32,450 nt of DNA from NCBI RefSeq assembly GCF_000003605.2, contig NW_003120469.1:4413-36862 (forward strand), read 5' to 3'. Below, piece after piece: positions 32,307 through 32,450 of the stretch. How positions within the stretch are numbered: position 1 is the first letter of the stretch; every line of letters begins with the position of its first letter. Source of the DNA: Saccoglossus kowalevskii. Taxonomy: Eukaryota > Hemichordata > Enteropneusta > Harrimaniidae. The position numbers and the translations under genes are program-made. Below the pieces are notes generated by a model. It searched no databases, had not been told where the DNA came from, and saw only the letters and a program-made list of their open reading frames with translations.

Positions 32307-32450
32307 GTCGGTAATGCAAGATGTAAAGTCGGTAAAGCAAAATGTAAAGTCGGTAAAGCAAGATGTAAAGTCGGTAAAGCACGATGTAAAGTCGGTAATG
32401 CAAGATGTAAAGTCGGTAATGCAAGATGTAAAGTCGGTAATGCAAGATGT
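32307..32450. repeat. 21-bp tandem satellite running off the window
   Basis: Unit GTCGGTAATGCAAGATGTAAA. Six full copies start at 32307, 32328, 32349, 32370, 32391 and 32412, and an 18-base partial copy reaches the last base. Units differ at only a few sites (TAATG or TAAAG; GCAAG, GCAAA or GCACG), so the array is young or homogenised. Confidence 0.95.

Noticed and set aside
1-32450. tRNA, rRNA or CRISPR features
   Set aside because: No tRNA-like B box in a cloverleaf context, no rRNA core sequence, and no spacer-repeat pattern; the tandem repeats present are spacerless minisatellites.

Overview
The window looks like AT-rich nuclear DNA of an invertebrate animal. It has spliced genes with GT-AG introns and AATAAA-type poly(A) signals, metazoan-specific domain families (ZU5, UPA, Death) and a decayed non-LTR retrotransposon. 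I cannot name the species or phylum from sequence alone. Nothing here looks bacterial: no operons, no ribosome binding sites, no rRNA, tRNA or CRISPR array seen.

Layout. 1-2200: no convincing gene; contains a 39-bp direct repeat. 2211-3332 (+): a single-exon gene for a type II membrane protein with a nucleotide-diphospho-sugar transferase (PF03407-like) domain. 3400-4870: no gene seen. 4873-5023: a 17-bp minisatellite. 5378-8690 (+): a dead Tx1/L1-like LINE with endonuclease and reverse transcriptase remnants. 8700-12750: no gene seen. 12757-21590 (+) and 29486-23586 (-): two paralogous multi-exon genes in tail-to-tail orientation. 27960-28415: a degenerate tandem repeat inside the first part of the minus-strand gene. 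29490-31970: no clear gene, one weak candidate exon. 32307-32450: a 21-bp satellite that runs off the end, with decayed copies before it.

The main content is the inverted pair. I assembled both genes by hand from splice sites, reading phase and alignment to each other. The plus gene gives 11 coding exons and 857 codons plus stop. The minus gene gives 11 coding exons and about 758 codons, but only if a one-base frameshift in its first exon is ignored. Several exons have identical length and phase in the two genes (183 bp for the first half of ZU5-C; 261 bp for the Death domain), so they arose by duplication. The inferred order in both is: N-terminal UPA-like domain, short low-complexity linker, ZU5-N, ZU5-C, UPA, linker, Death domain, tail. 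This is the ZU5-ZU5-UPA-Death block of ankyrins and PIDD without ankyrin repeats, leucine-rich repeats or a membrane segment, and with an extra UPA-like domain placed first.

Both proteins carry His-Phe-Ser at the end of ZU5-C, the motif at which PIDD and UNC5CL cut themselves. Cleavage there would release a UPA-Death-tail fragment. I infer that these are PIDD-like, self-processing death-domain signalling proteins. Function, expression and the intactness of the minus copy are not shown by sequence.
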